From positions 2,852,001 to 2,916,000 of the forward strand of contig NZ_LT707065.1 in assembly GCF_900156745.1 (NCBI RefSeq): a DNA stretch of 64,000 bases. The letters run 5' to 3'. Below the pieces are notes generated by a model. That model searched no databases and was not told where the DNA came from. It saw only the letters and a list, made by a program, of their open reading frames with translations. Made by a program: the position numbers and the translations under genes. This DNA is from Achromobacter sp. MFA1 R4. GTDB lineage: Bacteria > Pseudomonadota > Gammaproteobacteria > Burkholderiales > Burkholderiaceae_B. Positions 16,558 through 24,090 of this stretch are shown here, piece by piece. How positions within the stretch are numbered: position 1 is the first letter of the stretch; every line of letters starts with the position of its first letter.

Positions 16558-17481
16558 ATGATGAACCTCCTGCACTGGCGCCTGCTGGCGGCCGTGGCGG
16601 ACGCGGGCAATATTTCGCGCGCCGCCGAGCGCGTGGGCATTACCCAATCGGGGGCCAGCCAGGCCATCGCGCAGTTGGAAGCGGCGCTGGGATTCCAGGT
16701 GTTCGTCCGCGAGCGGCGGCACATCGGCGTGACGGCCTTGGGCGAGCAGGTCATCGCGCACGCGCGGGCGATGCTGGCGAGTCTGGACGCGATCCGTGTC
16801 CTGGCCGATGACAGCCGCGGCCTCAACGGCGGGCGCATCCGGCTGGCGAGCTTTCCCTCGGTGATGTCGACGCTGCTGCCCGGTCTGCTGCGCACTTTTC
16901 AGCGCCGCCATCCCGGCATCGAGCTGGTGGCATTGGAAGGCACGGATGAAGAAGTGGAAGACTGGCTGGCGGCGGGAACCGTGGAATTGGGTGTGGTGCT
17001 GAACCCGGCGCCCGGCCGCGCCGCGGCGATATTGGGGCGAGATGCCTGGGTCGCGGTGCTGCCGATCAGTCATCCGCTGGGCCGCCGCGCCAGCGAGCGC
17101 GGCGTCACCTTGGAAGAACTGGCCGCGCAGCCCTTCATCCTTGCCACGGGCGGATGCGCGGTGAACGGGCAAAGCCTGATGACGCAAGCGGGCCTGCACC
17201 TGTCGGACGTGCGGGTGACGGTCCGTGATTGGGCCAGCGCCTGCGTGCTGGTGCGGGAAGGCATGGGGGTGGCGCTGGTGCCCGAATCGACCTTGCCCGA
17301 CGAACAGCGGGGCCTGCGCGTTATGCCGCTGATGCCAGCCGTCCACCGCGAGTTCGGCCTGGTGTGCTCGGAAACCGGGAAGGCGTCGCGGCCGACACAG
17401 GCGCTGCTGGCGGGGTTGGGCAAGATCGCCGGCGGTCCCGCCGAATCGCCTCGGGATGAGAGGCCGGGGCTATCCCATTGA
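16558..17481 (+). CDS. LysR-family transcriptional regulator (divergent from GST)
   Basis: A 307-residue LysR-type regulator. The N-terminal winged helix-turn-helix reads LLAAVADAGNISRAAERVGI and TQSGASQAIAQLEAALGFQV, with the effector domain starting near residue 90 (RIRLASFPSVMSTLLPGLLR). Two adjacent ATGs (16558, 16561) make the exact start ambiguous by one codon. It probably represses or activates the divergent GST gene through the palindrome at 16516-16539. The inducer cannot be predicted. A clear terminator follows. Confidence 0.87.
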   Translation: MMNLLHWRLLAAVADAGNISRAAERVGITQSGASQAIAQLEAALGFQVFVRERRHIGVTALGEQVIAHARAMLASLDAIRVLADDSRGLNGGRIRLASFPSVMSTLLPGLLRTFQRRHPGIELVALEGTDEEVEDWLAAGTVELGVVLNPAPGRAAAILGRDAWVAVLPISHPLGRRASERGVTLEELAAQPFILATGGCAVNGQSLMTQAGLHLSDVRVTVRDWASACVLVREGMGVALVPESTLPDEQRGLRVMPLMPAVHREFGLVCSETGKASRPTQALLAGLGKIAGGPAESPRDERPGLSH

Positions 17482-17484
17482 ATC

Positions 17485-17514
17485 AAACGCCGCGACCTGA
17501 TCAGCGGCGTTTTG
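17485..17514 (+). terminator. Intrinsic terminator after LysR
   Basis: AAACGCCGC (17485-17493) pairs with GCGGCGTTT (17504-17512) around a 10-base loop, with a short T-tract. It lies 4 bp after the LysR stop and also faces the end of the convergent GGDEF gene, so it may serve both. Confidence 0.75.
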
Positions 17515-17559
17515 CATCGGACCGTGTTTCTGCGAACGGCGGACGGGCGCACGGACGCG

Positions 17560-18882
17560 TCACGGCGAGACGGATACGGCATTGCGGCCGGCCCGTTTGG
17601 CGTCGTAGAGGGCTGCATCTGCGCGCGCGATCAGCGCGTCGATGGTTTCGCCGGCTTCCAGCTGTGCGATGCCGAGCGACACGGTCAGCGGACCCACTTC
17701 CGAATCTCGATGCGCATGGACGCGGGTGCGCACGCGCTCGGCCAGTAGAACGGCGTCGCCGATGACGCAATCGGCCAGCACGATCATGAATTCCTCGCCG
17801 CCCCAGCGAATTACCGTGTCCTGGCTACGGGCCGCCGCTCGCAGAATGCCCGCGACATCCGAGAGAACGCGGTCTCCCGCAAGGTGCCCGAAGGTGTCGT
17901 TGATGCGCTTGAAATGATCGATGTCCGCGATGATGAGGCAGAGTGAATTGCCGCCGGCCTGGGCGCGGGAAAAGGCCTCGCGCAGGGTTTTCTCGCCGTG
18001 GTGGCGGTTGTAGAGGCCGGTCAGCTTGTCCTTGGTGGCCGCGCGCAACAGCTCCTGTTCCCGCTGGACCCGGCGCGACACGTCCTTGCCGACGCCGATG
18101 TGGTGCGTCGGACGCCCGTCATCGTCAAAGATGGTCGAGATGGTCTGTTCGACATGGAACAGCGAGCCGTCACGCCGGCGATTGATGAAGGTGGCGCGGA
18201 AATCCTGGCCGCTCGACAGCGTGCGGTACATGGCTGCATAGAACGCGTCGTCATGCTTGCCGGACTTGAGTATGGCCGCGGTCTTGTGCTTGATGTCGGA
18301 TAGCGGGTAGCCGGTGGCGTTCTCGAATGCCGTGTTCACAAAGATGATCTGTGCCTTGGCGTTGGTCAGCATGACGAGGTCGCTGGTTGCGTCCAGCGCG
18401 CTGGCGAGGAGGCGATTGGTGCGTTCCTCGCGGATCATGTCCGAGATGTCTTCCTGCACCGAGACAAAGTGCGTGACCGTCCCGCGGCCGTCGTGCACGG
18501 GCGAGATATTCCAACGGACGGTGTATTCCGAGCCATCCTTCCGGTAGTTCGTCGCCACGCCCTCGAAATGCCGGCCTTCTTTCAGGCAGGACCGCAGCGC
18601 ATCGATGACGCTTGCGTCGGTGGCGGGGCCTTGAAGCAGGCGGAGTGAGCGGCCGCGCAGTTCGTCCAGGGTATAGCCTGTCATGGCGGTGAATGCGGGA
18701 TTTGCCTGCAGCACGCGGCATCCGGCGGAAAGGTCTGCGTCGGTGATGACCATGGCGTTCCACGCCTGCATGAACGCCGCTTCGAACAGCGGCGGGCTGC
18801 CGCCAGACTCCGCCACGGTGTGCATGAATGGCGCGTCATCCACCGCCCCGTCCTGGGGGCCGCAAAGACAATCAGGAGGCAT
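17560..18882 (-). CDS. Diguanylate cyclase with two PAS domains (first LOV-like without cysteine)
   Basis: A 440-residue soluble c-di-GMP synthase. PAS1 (about residues 25-145) looks like a LOV domain: GYTLDELRGRSLRLLQGPAT aligns with the LOV flavin motif G-x-N-C-R-F-L-Q, and NYRKDGSEYTVRWNISPV follows. However, the photoactive Cys position is Leu. PAS2 spans about 150-265. The GGDEF domain has LTGLYNRHHGEKTL, IADIDHFKRINDTFGHLAGD and the active-site RWGGEEFM. An RSQD inhibitory site lies five residues before GGEEF, so product inhibition is expected. ATG 18882 overlaps the upstream EAL stop by 11 bp; longer starts would run deep into the EAL gene. Confidence 0.88.
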   Translation of the reverse strand: MPPDCLCGPQDGAVDDAPFMHTVAESGGSPPLFEAAFMQAWNAMVITDADLSAGCRVLQANPAFTAMTGYTLDELRGRSLRLLQGPATDASVIDALRSCLKEGRHFEGVATNYRKDGSEYTVRWNISPVHDGRGTVTHFVSVQEDISDMIREERTNRLLASALDATSDLVMLTNAKAQIIFVNTAFENATGYPLSDIKHKTAAILKSGKHDDAFYAAMYRTLSSGQDFRATFINRRRDGSLFHVEQTISTIFDDDGRPTHHIGVGKDVSRRVQREQELLRAATKDKLTGLYNRHHGEKTLREAFSRAQAGGNSLCLIIADIDHFKRINDTFGHLAGDRVLSDVAGILRAAARSQDTVIRWGGEEFMIVLADCVIGDAVLLAERVRTRVHAHRDSEVGPLTVSLGIAQLEAGETIDALIARADAALYDAKRAGRNAVSVSP

Positions 18883-19648
18883 TGGAAACGGGCGGCATCG
18901 CCTTGAACGCCGGCTTGGCGAACAAATACCCTTGCATGAGCGTGATGCCTTGCGCGGCCAGGAAGTCGCGCTCGCCCACGGTTTCGATCCCTTCGGCAAT
19001 GACGCGGATGCCCAGGTCGGTGCAGATGGCCTGCACCCCCGCAACGATGCGTTGGCGGGGAACATCGGTATCGATGCCGCGCACCAGCGCCATATCCAGC
19101 TTGATCAGGTCCGGTTGGAAGTCGGCCAGGAGCGTGAGGCCCGAGTAGCCCGCGCCAAAATCGTCGATGGCCGTCTGAAATCCATACGATTTGTAGGCGC
19201 GGAAGATCGACAACAGGTGTGCGCGGTCGACGATGCTCTCGCCCTCGACCGTTTCAAAAATGATCCGATCGGGCGGAAAGCCGGTTCGCTCGGCGGCCTC
19301 GAATGTCGTGCGGATACAGGCGGCGGGCTGGTAGACCGCGTTCGGCATGAAATTGATGGACAGGTATCGGTCCATTCCCATGCTTGCGGCAAGTTCGATC
19401 GCCGTCGTGCGGCATCGCTGGTCGAATTGGTAGCGATTGGCGTCGTCCACTTGGGACAGCACGGAGGCGGCAGGCTGGCCGTCGGGTCCGCGCACGAGGG
19501 CTTCGTACGCATAGGGCTGTCCGGTGGTGAGGTCGACGATGGGCTGGAAGGCAAACGCCATGTCGATGGCGCCGTCCTGGCCGGATTTGCAGCCCTGGCA
19601 CGGACCGCCTGGTGAGGATGCCTGGGATGCGGCGAGGATTCGATTCAT
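18872..19648 (-). CDS. EAL-domain c-di-GMP phosphodiesterase
   Basis: A 258-residue stand-alone EAL protein predicted to hydrolyse c-di-GMP. Catalytic motifs look intact: YEALVRGPDG (the EAL signature), LSINFMPNAV (Asn), FETVEGESI (Glu), DDFGAGYSGLTLLADFQPD (Asp pair), IKLDM (Lys), VIAEGIET and LMQGYLFAKP. A short N-terminal segment carries CQGCKSG, a possible metal-binding or redox CxxC. It is the first gene of a two-gene unit: its stop overlaps the start of the PAS-GGDEF cyclase, so opposing enzymes are made from one message. No membrane segment is visible. Confidence 0.9.
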   Translation of the reverse strand: MNRILAASQASSPGGPCQGCKSGQDGAIDMAFAFQPIVDLTTGQPYAYEALVRGPDGQPAASVLSQVDDANRYQFDQRCRTTAIELAASMGMDRYLSINFMPNAVYQPAACIRTTFEAAERTGFPPDRIIFETVEGESIVDRAHLLSIFRAYKSYGFQTAIDDFGAGYSGLTLLADFQPDLIKLDMALVRGIDTDVPRQRIVAGVQAICTDLGIRVIAEGIETVGERDFLAAQGITLMQGYLFAKPAFKAMPPVSNAS

Positions 19649-19743
19649 GTCTTGGCGGGTTCCGGCAGAAGAAGGGGGGAGGGGAGACCTGCCTGGACTG
19701 GGGGCGGCAAGCGGCGCGCGGCCGCAGCCTGTGGGCGACTTTA

Positions 19744-19788
19744 ACAGATGCCCGGTCCGCCCCTGCGGGCGCCGGACCGGGCATCTGT
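19744..19788 (-). terminator. Long GC-rich hairpin after the autotransporter gene
   Basis: ACAGATGCCCGGTCCG (19744-19759) is perfectly complementary to the arm at 19773-19788, giving a 16-bp stem with a 13-base loop. Read leftward it lies 20 bp beyond the autotransporter stop and is followed by TTAAAG, a short T-containing tail. Confidence 0.7.
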
Positions 19789-19807
19789 CCGCGACTGACC
19801 TTGCGCC

Positions 19808-22800
19808 TTAGTACCGCCAGGTCATGTGGAGCGAACCGGCGTTTTCACGGTTGCCGCCGCCGAACTGGCCGCTGTAGGTCAGGCCGATGGTTGCGTTGCG
19901 CGTGATCGCGGCTTCGACGCCAAGCTCGGCCAGGGCCGAGTCGCGCGCGACGGGTGCGCCCGCCACGGTGAAGGCCTGGCCGCCATCGAAGGACATGACG
20001 GTCTGGGGCTGCACATCGCCGAAGGCATGCCGCCAGCCCAGGGTCGCCTGCAGGCGTCCTTCGGTTTGGCCCACCGTGAAGTTCATCAACCCGCGCAGGC
20101 CCAGCGTGGACGTGGTTTGCGTGTTGCTGTCGCTCTGGCCGTGCAAGGCGGCCGATCCGCCGGACTCCGAGAAGCTGCGGGTGCGCGTATCGCTCCAGGC
20201 CAGGCCGGCGAAGGGCTCGACGCTGAACCGCTCGGACACCGGCAGGGCGTAGCCGAGTTCGCCAAACAACTGGGTGGTGCTGGCGCCATAGTCGGCGGTC
20301 AGCGTCTGGGACACGCCGGAGACGCTGGCGTAGCGCTCGGTGGAGATGTCGTGCCAGGTGTAGGCAGCGCCGGCCATCAGGTTCAGCTTGCCGGGGCCGG
20401 CGTCGAACACCTTGCCGCCGAACAGCGCCGCGCTGTAGCCGGCAACGTCCGCCTTGGAGGACCGGTCGTCCACGCGGATGTTGCTGTCGGTAAAGCCCAG
20501 CGCGCCGCCCAGTCGCCAGCCGCCGCCCAAGGCGTGGTCGACGCCGGCGAAGACGCCGCCGGTCTTCTGGCGCACTTGCGCGGAATCGCCGTTGCCCTTC
20601 CAGGTCTGCCAGTTGCCGATGACTTCGGCCCAGGCGGGCTGCGCATTGGAGGAAGGCAGGGCGGACGCGGACGGCGTGCCGCCGGCTTGCGCGGTCGGCG
20701 CGCCCGCGCGCATGCCCGCGCCCAGATTGGCGCGCAGGTAGGCGAGGGGCACGGCGCGCACGGTGGTGTTCAGACCCGTCAGGCTGGACGTGACGCTGGC
20801 ATGCGCTTCGCCGGACAGGCTGTTGAAGGCCGCGGCCGGGGCGCCCTCGGGCAGCGTCAGGATGTAGTCGTGCAGCGGATTGCCCTCGGGCAGGCTGTCC
20901 AGGGCGTTGGCCACGGCGCGCTGGTTGGCGCTTTGCGCCGCGTCGGCAAAGGCGATGGGACGGGTCGGGGTTTCCGGGGTGCTGGGGGTGCCGGGCGTTC
21001 CCGGGGTGCTGGGCGTGCCCGGGGTGCTTGGCGTGCCGGGATCCACGGGCGTACCGGGATCCACGGGTGTGCCGGGATCCACGGGCACTTGCTTGCGGCC
21101 AAGCTGCATCACGACGTTCTGGCCGTCGTAGCGCAAGGCCGGGTCCAGGAAGGCGTAGTTGGAGGACACGGTGTCGAACTGCCCGTTGACCGTGCCCGCG
21201 CTGAGAATGGTGTACTCGCGCCGGGTCTGGAACCCGCCGTCCGGCCCGACATGGACCGCCGATCCGGCCAGGTTGGCCGTGCCGCTGACCACCACGCGGC
21301 TGCTTGCCGACGACTGCGAATCGGCCGCCACCTGGTAGACCGAACCCGGCGAGAACGTCAGGTCGCCCGCCACGTTCAGGGTGCCGCCGGCCTGGCCGGG
21401 CGCCAGCGTGGCGCCGCTTTGCAGCGTGGTCGTGCCGACCTGGCCCGTGCCATGCAGCGATGCGCCGCTGGCGATGTTCAGGGTGCCGCCCAGGACGCCA
21501 TTCACCGTCAGGGCGCCGCCCAGTACCTGGGTCTGACCGCTGAAACCGCTGGAATCGCCGGTGAAGGTGGTCGATCCCGCCACCAGGTCGATCGCGCCCA
21601 TGCCGGGCGACAAGGAACTGATGGCGGGCGCGAAGACGTAGTCCGTGCCGGTATGGTTGAAGACCAGCTTGCCGGTCCCGTTGCCAAAGCGCACGCCAAG
21701 TGCTGCCTGCACGTCGCCCGGCGCCGTGGCGGCGTCGCCGGCGGCCGCGCCGATATTCAGGGTGCCGGTCGATCCCGCCACATCGGCGATGCGCAGGCGG
21801 TTGGCGGTTTCGAAAGTGGCGCCGTTGGACAGGGTGGCCGTGCCATCGCCATAGAAGCCGATGAGGAAGACGCTGGACGTCTTGATCCGGGTCTGCGGGC
21901 CGTCCGCGACGATGGTGCCTTCGCCCGATGCGTTGAACCCGGCCACCACCTGAAAGGCATCGACCAGCGCGCCGTCCGTCACGGTCAGCTCGCCCTTGGC
22001 GCCCGTATTCAGGCCCACGGCAATGTAGTCGTTCAACGATGAGAACTGGCTGCCGGCGCCGGAAACCAGAAGCTTGCCGACGCCGCCCGAGTACATGCCC
22101 ACATAGGTTCGAGCGCCGGAGGCGGCGGTGGCGCCGCCCTTGATGTCCACCGTGCCCGTGCCGCGCGAGCCGATCGTCATGCCGCCGCTGGTCGTCAGCG
22201 ACGCGCCGGTGCCGATGATGTTGACCGTGCCCGTCGAGCCTGCGCTATTGCCCGCCAGCAGGCCGCTCGCCTGCGCCGTGCCCTGATTGGAGATCGTGAC
22301 GACGCTGGTGCCGTTGTCGCTGACGGTGAGCTGCCCGGACTGCAACGCGCTGCCGGCGCCCGAAATGTTCAGGGTGCCCAGGGAGCCGACGTGCGAGCCC
22401 AGCGAGACGGTCGTGGTGGCGATGGCCTTGCCGCCCCCCGTCACGTTCAGCGTACCCGTGCCGTAAAAGCCGACGTTGAAGGACTCCGCGGTCCACTGGG
22501 AGCCGATGCCGTCGATGGTGGCCGAGCCGGATTGCAGTTCGGACGTGCCCGCGGTATAGCCATTCGTGGGGTTGCTGATGATGGCGGTGTTGCTGACCAG
22601 CACGCCGGCGTTGCGCACGGTGAGCGAGGGCCCGCCGATCGCGCCAAGGAAGATGACGCCCGCCTGGGCGCTGCTGTGGTCGATGACCGGTGCGTTGGCC
22701 GTCATGCTGTTGATGAACAGATTGCCGGTCGAACCCGGCAGCGTCGCCGACGACCAGTTCAGCGGGTCTTGCCAATCGCTGCTCTGAGAGCCGTTCCAGG

Positions 22801-22915
22801 TGATGCTTTGGGCCATCGCCGGCGAGGCGGCCAGGGTCAGCATGCCGGAACCGGCCAGGCCTAGCGTTTGCAAGGCGAGGACAATCGCCCGTTTTTTGAG
22901 GTTGTTTTTAGGCAT
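19808..22915 (-). CDS. Type Va autotransporter with T5SS/PEP-CTERM-associated passenger repeats
   Basis: A 1,035-residue outer-membrane autotransporter. It starts with signal peptide MPKNNLKKRAIVLALQTLGL and an AMA-QS cleavage site. The passenger (about 40-600) is built of repeats of the type GTLNVTGGGKAIATTTVSLG and GTLNISGAGSALQSGQLTVS, the T5SS/PEP-CTERM-associated repeat, ending in GAGG-type beta-helix turns. A Pro/Gly/Thr linker (PVDPGT and STPGTP units) joins it to a beta-barrel (about 770-1035) that closes with the terminal aromatic SLHMTWRY. Adhesion or surface display is inferred. I start at ATG 22915; an in-frame TTG at 22936 would add seven residues. Confidence 0.88.
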   Translation of the reverse strand: MPKNNLKKRAIVLALQTLGLAGSGMLTLAASPAMAQSITWNGSQSSDWQDPLNWSSATLPGSTGNLFINSMTANAPVIDHSSAQAGVIFLGAIGGPSLTVRNAGVLVSNTAIISNPTNGYTAGTSELQSGSATIDGIGSQWTAESFNVGFYGTGTLNVTGGGKAIATTTVSLGSHVGSLGTLNISGAGSALQSGQLTVSDNGTSVVTISNQGTAQASGLLAGNSAGSTGTVNIIGTGASLTTSGGMTIGSRGTGTVDIKGGATAASGARTYVGMYSGGVGKLLVSGAGSQFSSLNDYIAVGLNTGAKGELTVTDGALVDAFQVVAGFNASGEGTIVADGPQTRIKTSSVFLIGFYGDGTATLSNGATFETANRLRIADVAGSTGTLNIGAAAGDAATAPGDVQAALGVRFGNGTGKLVFNHTGTDYVFAPAISSLSPGMGAIDLVAGSTTFTGDSSGFSGQTQVLGGALTVNGVLGGTLNIASGASLHGTGQVGTTTLQSGATLAPGQAGGTLNVAGDLTFSPGSVYQVAADSQSSASSRVVVSGTANLAGSAVHVGPDGGFQTRREYTILSAGTVNGQFDTVSSNYAFLDPALRYDGQNVVMQLGRKQVPVDPGTPVDPGTPVDPGTPSTPGTPSTPGTPGTPSTPETPTRPIAFADAAQSANQRAVANALDSLPEGNPLHDYILTLPEGAPAAAFNSLSGEAHASVTSSLTGLNTTVRAVPLAYLRANLGAGMRAGAPTAQAGGTPSASALPSSNAQPAWAEVIGNWQTWKGNGDSAQVRQKTGGVFAGVDHALGGGWRLGGALGFTDSNIRVDDRSSKADVAGYSAALFGGKVFDAGPGKLNLMAGAAYTWHDISTERYASVSGVSQTLTADYGASTTQLFGELGYALPVSERFSVEPFAGLAWSDTRTRSFSESGGSAALHGQSDSNTQTTSTLGLRGLMNFTVGQTEGRLQATLGWRHAFGDVQPQTVMSFDGGQAFTVAGAPVARDSALAELGVEAAITRNATIGLTYSGQFGGGNRENAGSLHMTWRY
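20976..21089. repeat. Tandem repeat encoding the autotransporter Pro-Gly-Thr linker
   Basis: Short in-frame repeats. Three consecutive 18-bp units (CCGGGATCCACGGGYGTR, 21036-21089) encode PVDPGT and are preceded by variant 9- to 18-bp units encoding STPGTP/GTP. Such in-frame tracts can change in copy number and alter linker length without breaking the frame. Confidence 0.8.
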
Positions 22916-23322
22916 TTCGCTTTTCAGTAGTGACAAGGGCTACGGCGGAATGGCGCAAGTCCTGAAAAAGCCATGGCGCGCACGAAGGGAAGTGATTCGG
23001 GCAAGGCGGCACGTGACCGGCATCGGCGCACGATGGCGCCGCCCGGTGGCCCCCGGCCGCCGTCAATGGTTTTGAATCTGCGGGGGCGGGGATGTGGAGA
23101 GGCGGGGAATGCGCTTGCCCTTCATGCTGGGCAAGCTTGCCTGTTGCCACGCGCGTAAACGATCTTACGGGTAGCTGAAAATTTCAAAGCCGCAAAAAAC
23201 GCCTGGGTTGGCGCCTATATGTCGACTTAGGGTGCGCCCCCATTTTTGCTTTCGGGCGCGTTCACCGCCGCGGGCCGGGCCGGACCCGCGGGAGGGACAA
23301 GTTGCCGGCGCGCTGCCGGGAC
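22916..23322. other. Intergenic region between sapC and the autotransporter
   Basis: Four hundred bases without a credible gene. It must hold the promoter of the autotransporter (reading left). Near 23268-23291 CCGCGGG pairs with CCCGCGG around a 10-base GC-rich loop without a T-tract, a possible weak end for the upstream operon. The stretch 23163-23220 is AT-richer, with AAATTTC and AAAAAAC runs. Nothing else is recognised. Confidence 0.4.
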
Positions 23323-24081
23323 TTACGCGTCGGTCGAGGCGGTCTCGACGCCGGCGGCAGGCGCCACCTGGTTGATCAGGGCGGGCCAGGTATTGATCGA
23401 CAGCAGGTGGCAATAGACCAGCGGCAGCCAGCCGTTGGCGCGCCAGCGCAGGAACTCTTCGTCCGACAGCTTGTTGAACTTGGCCTCGTCGATCACCTTG
23501 AAGCCGGACATGGCCAGGCGCTGGCCGTCGGGCAGGGTGATGTCGGCGCGGTTTTCGATCAGCAGGTCGGCGGCGGCCAGCGCTTCCGCGAACTTCATCG
23601 TGTAGGCGTGCTGGTTCTGGTAGTCGCGGCAGAATTCCAGGGCGCTGCGTGCCAGGTCGGTGGGCTCGCCGGCCTCGTCGAAGAACGGATTGTCGCGGCC
23701 TTCGACGACCGACGCCGCCTTCTCGTCCACGCACAGCGTGAACTGGCTGCGGTCTTCGTTCTCCATGAAGATGAAGGGATAGCGGCGCACGTAGGCCGGA
23801 ATGTAGGTGCCGGCGCGCCATTGGCCGTCTGCGTCGACGAACAGGTTTTCCTGGCCGCGCACGCCCAGCACCGCGACGGGCGTGGGCTGGTCCCCGTCCG
23901 TGAAGACGATGGGGAAGTGGCGGCAGGCGGTCGGCAGTTCGGTGGCGACCAGCGGCACGGCGTTGGTGCGGGCGGCATAGCCAAAGCCCGTGTTGCCGGC
24001 CAGCGACAGGTTGGCGTGCACGCCGGCAGCCAGGGGACGGGGTTGCTCGTAGAACAGGGGAAGCGAAGTCTGCGTAGTCAT
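23323..24081 (-). CDS. SapC-family protein in the adhesin operon
   Basis: A 252-residue protein of the SapC family: it opens PLFYEQPRPLAAGVHANLSL and contains FPIVFTDGDQPTPVAVLGVR, the signature strand, followed by YIPAYVRRYPFIFMENEDRS. The family was named after a Caulobacter/Campylobacter S-layer-associated gene and its biochemical role is not established. No signal peptide or transmembrane helix is visible, so it looks cytoplasmic. It starts 9 bp after the 4,891-codon adhesin gene ends, the third gene of the tpsB-tpsA-sapC unit, which suggests a role in expression, folding or release of the adhesin. That role is inference from context. Confidence 0.88.
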   Translation of the reverse strand: MTTQTSLPLFYEQPRPLAAGVHANLSLAGNTGFGYAARTNAVPLVATELPTACRHFPIVFTDGDQPTPVAVLGVRGQENLFVDADGQWRAGTYIPAYVRRYPFIFMENEDRSQFTLCVDEKAASVVEGRDNPFFDEAGEPTDLARSALEFCRDYQNQHAYTMKFAEALAAADLLIENRADITLPDGQRLAMSGFKVIDEAKFNKLSDEEFLRWRANGWLPLVYCHLLSINTWPALINQVAPAAGVETASTDA

Positions 24082-24090
24082 GGTGTCGAA

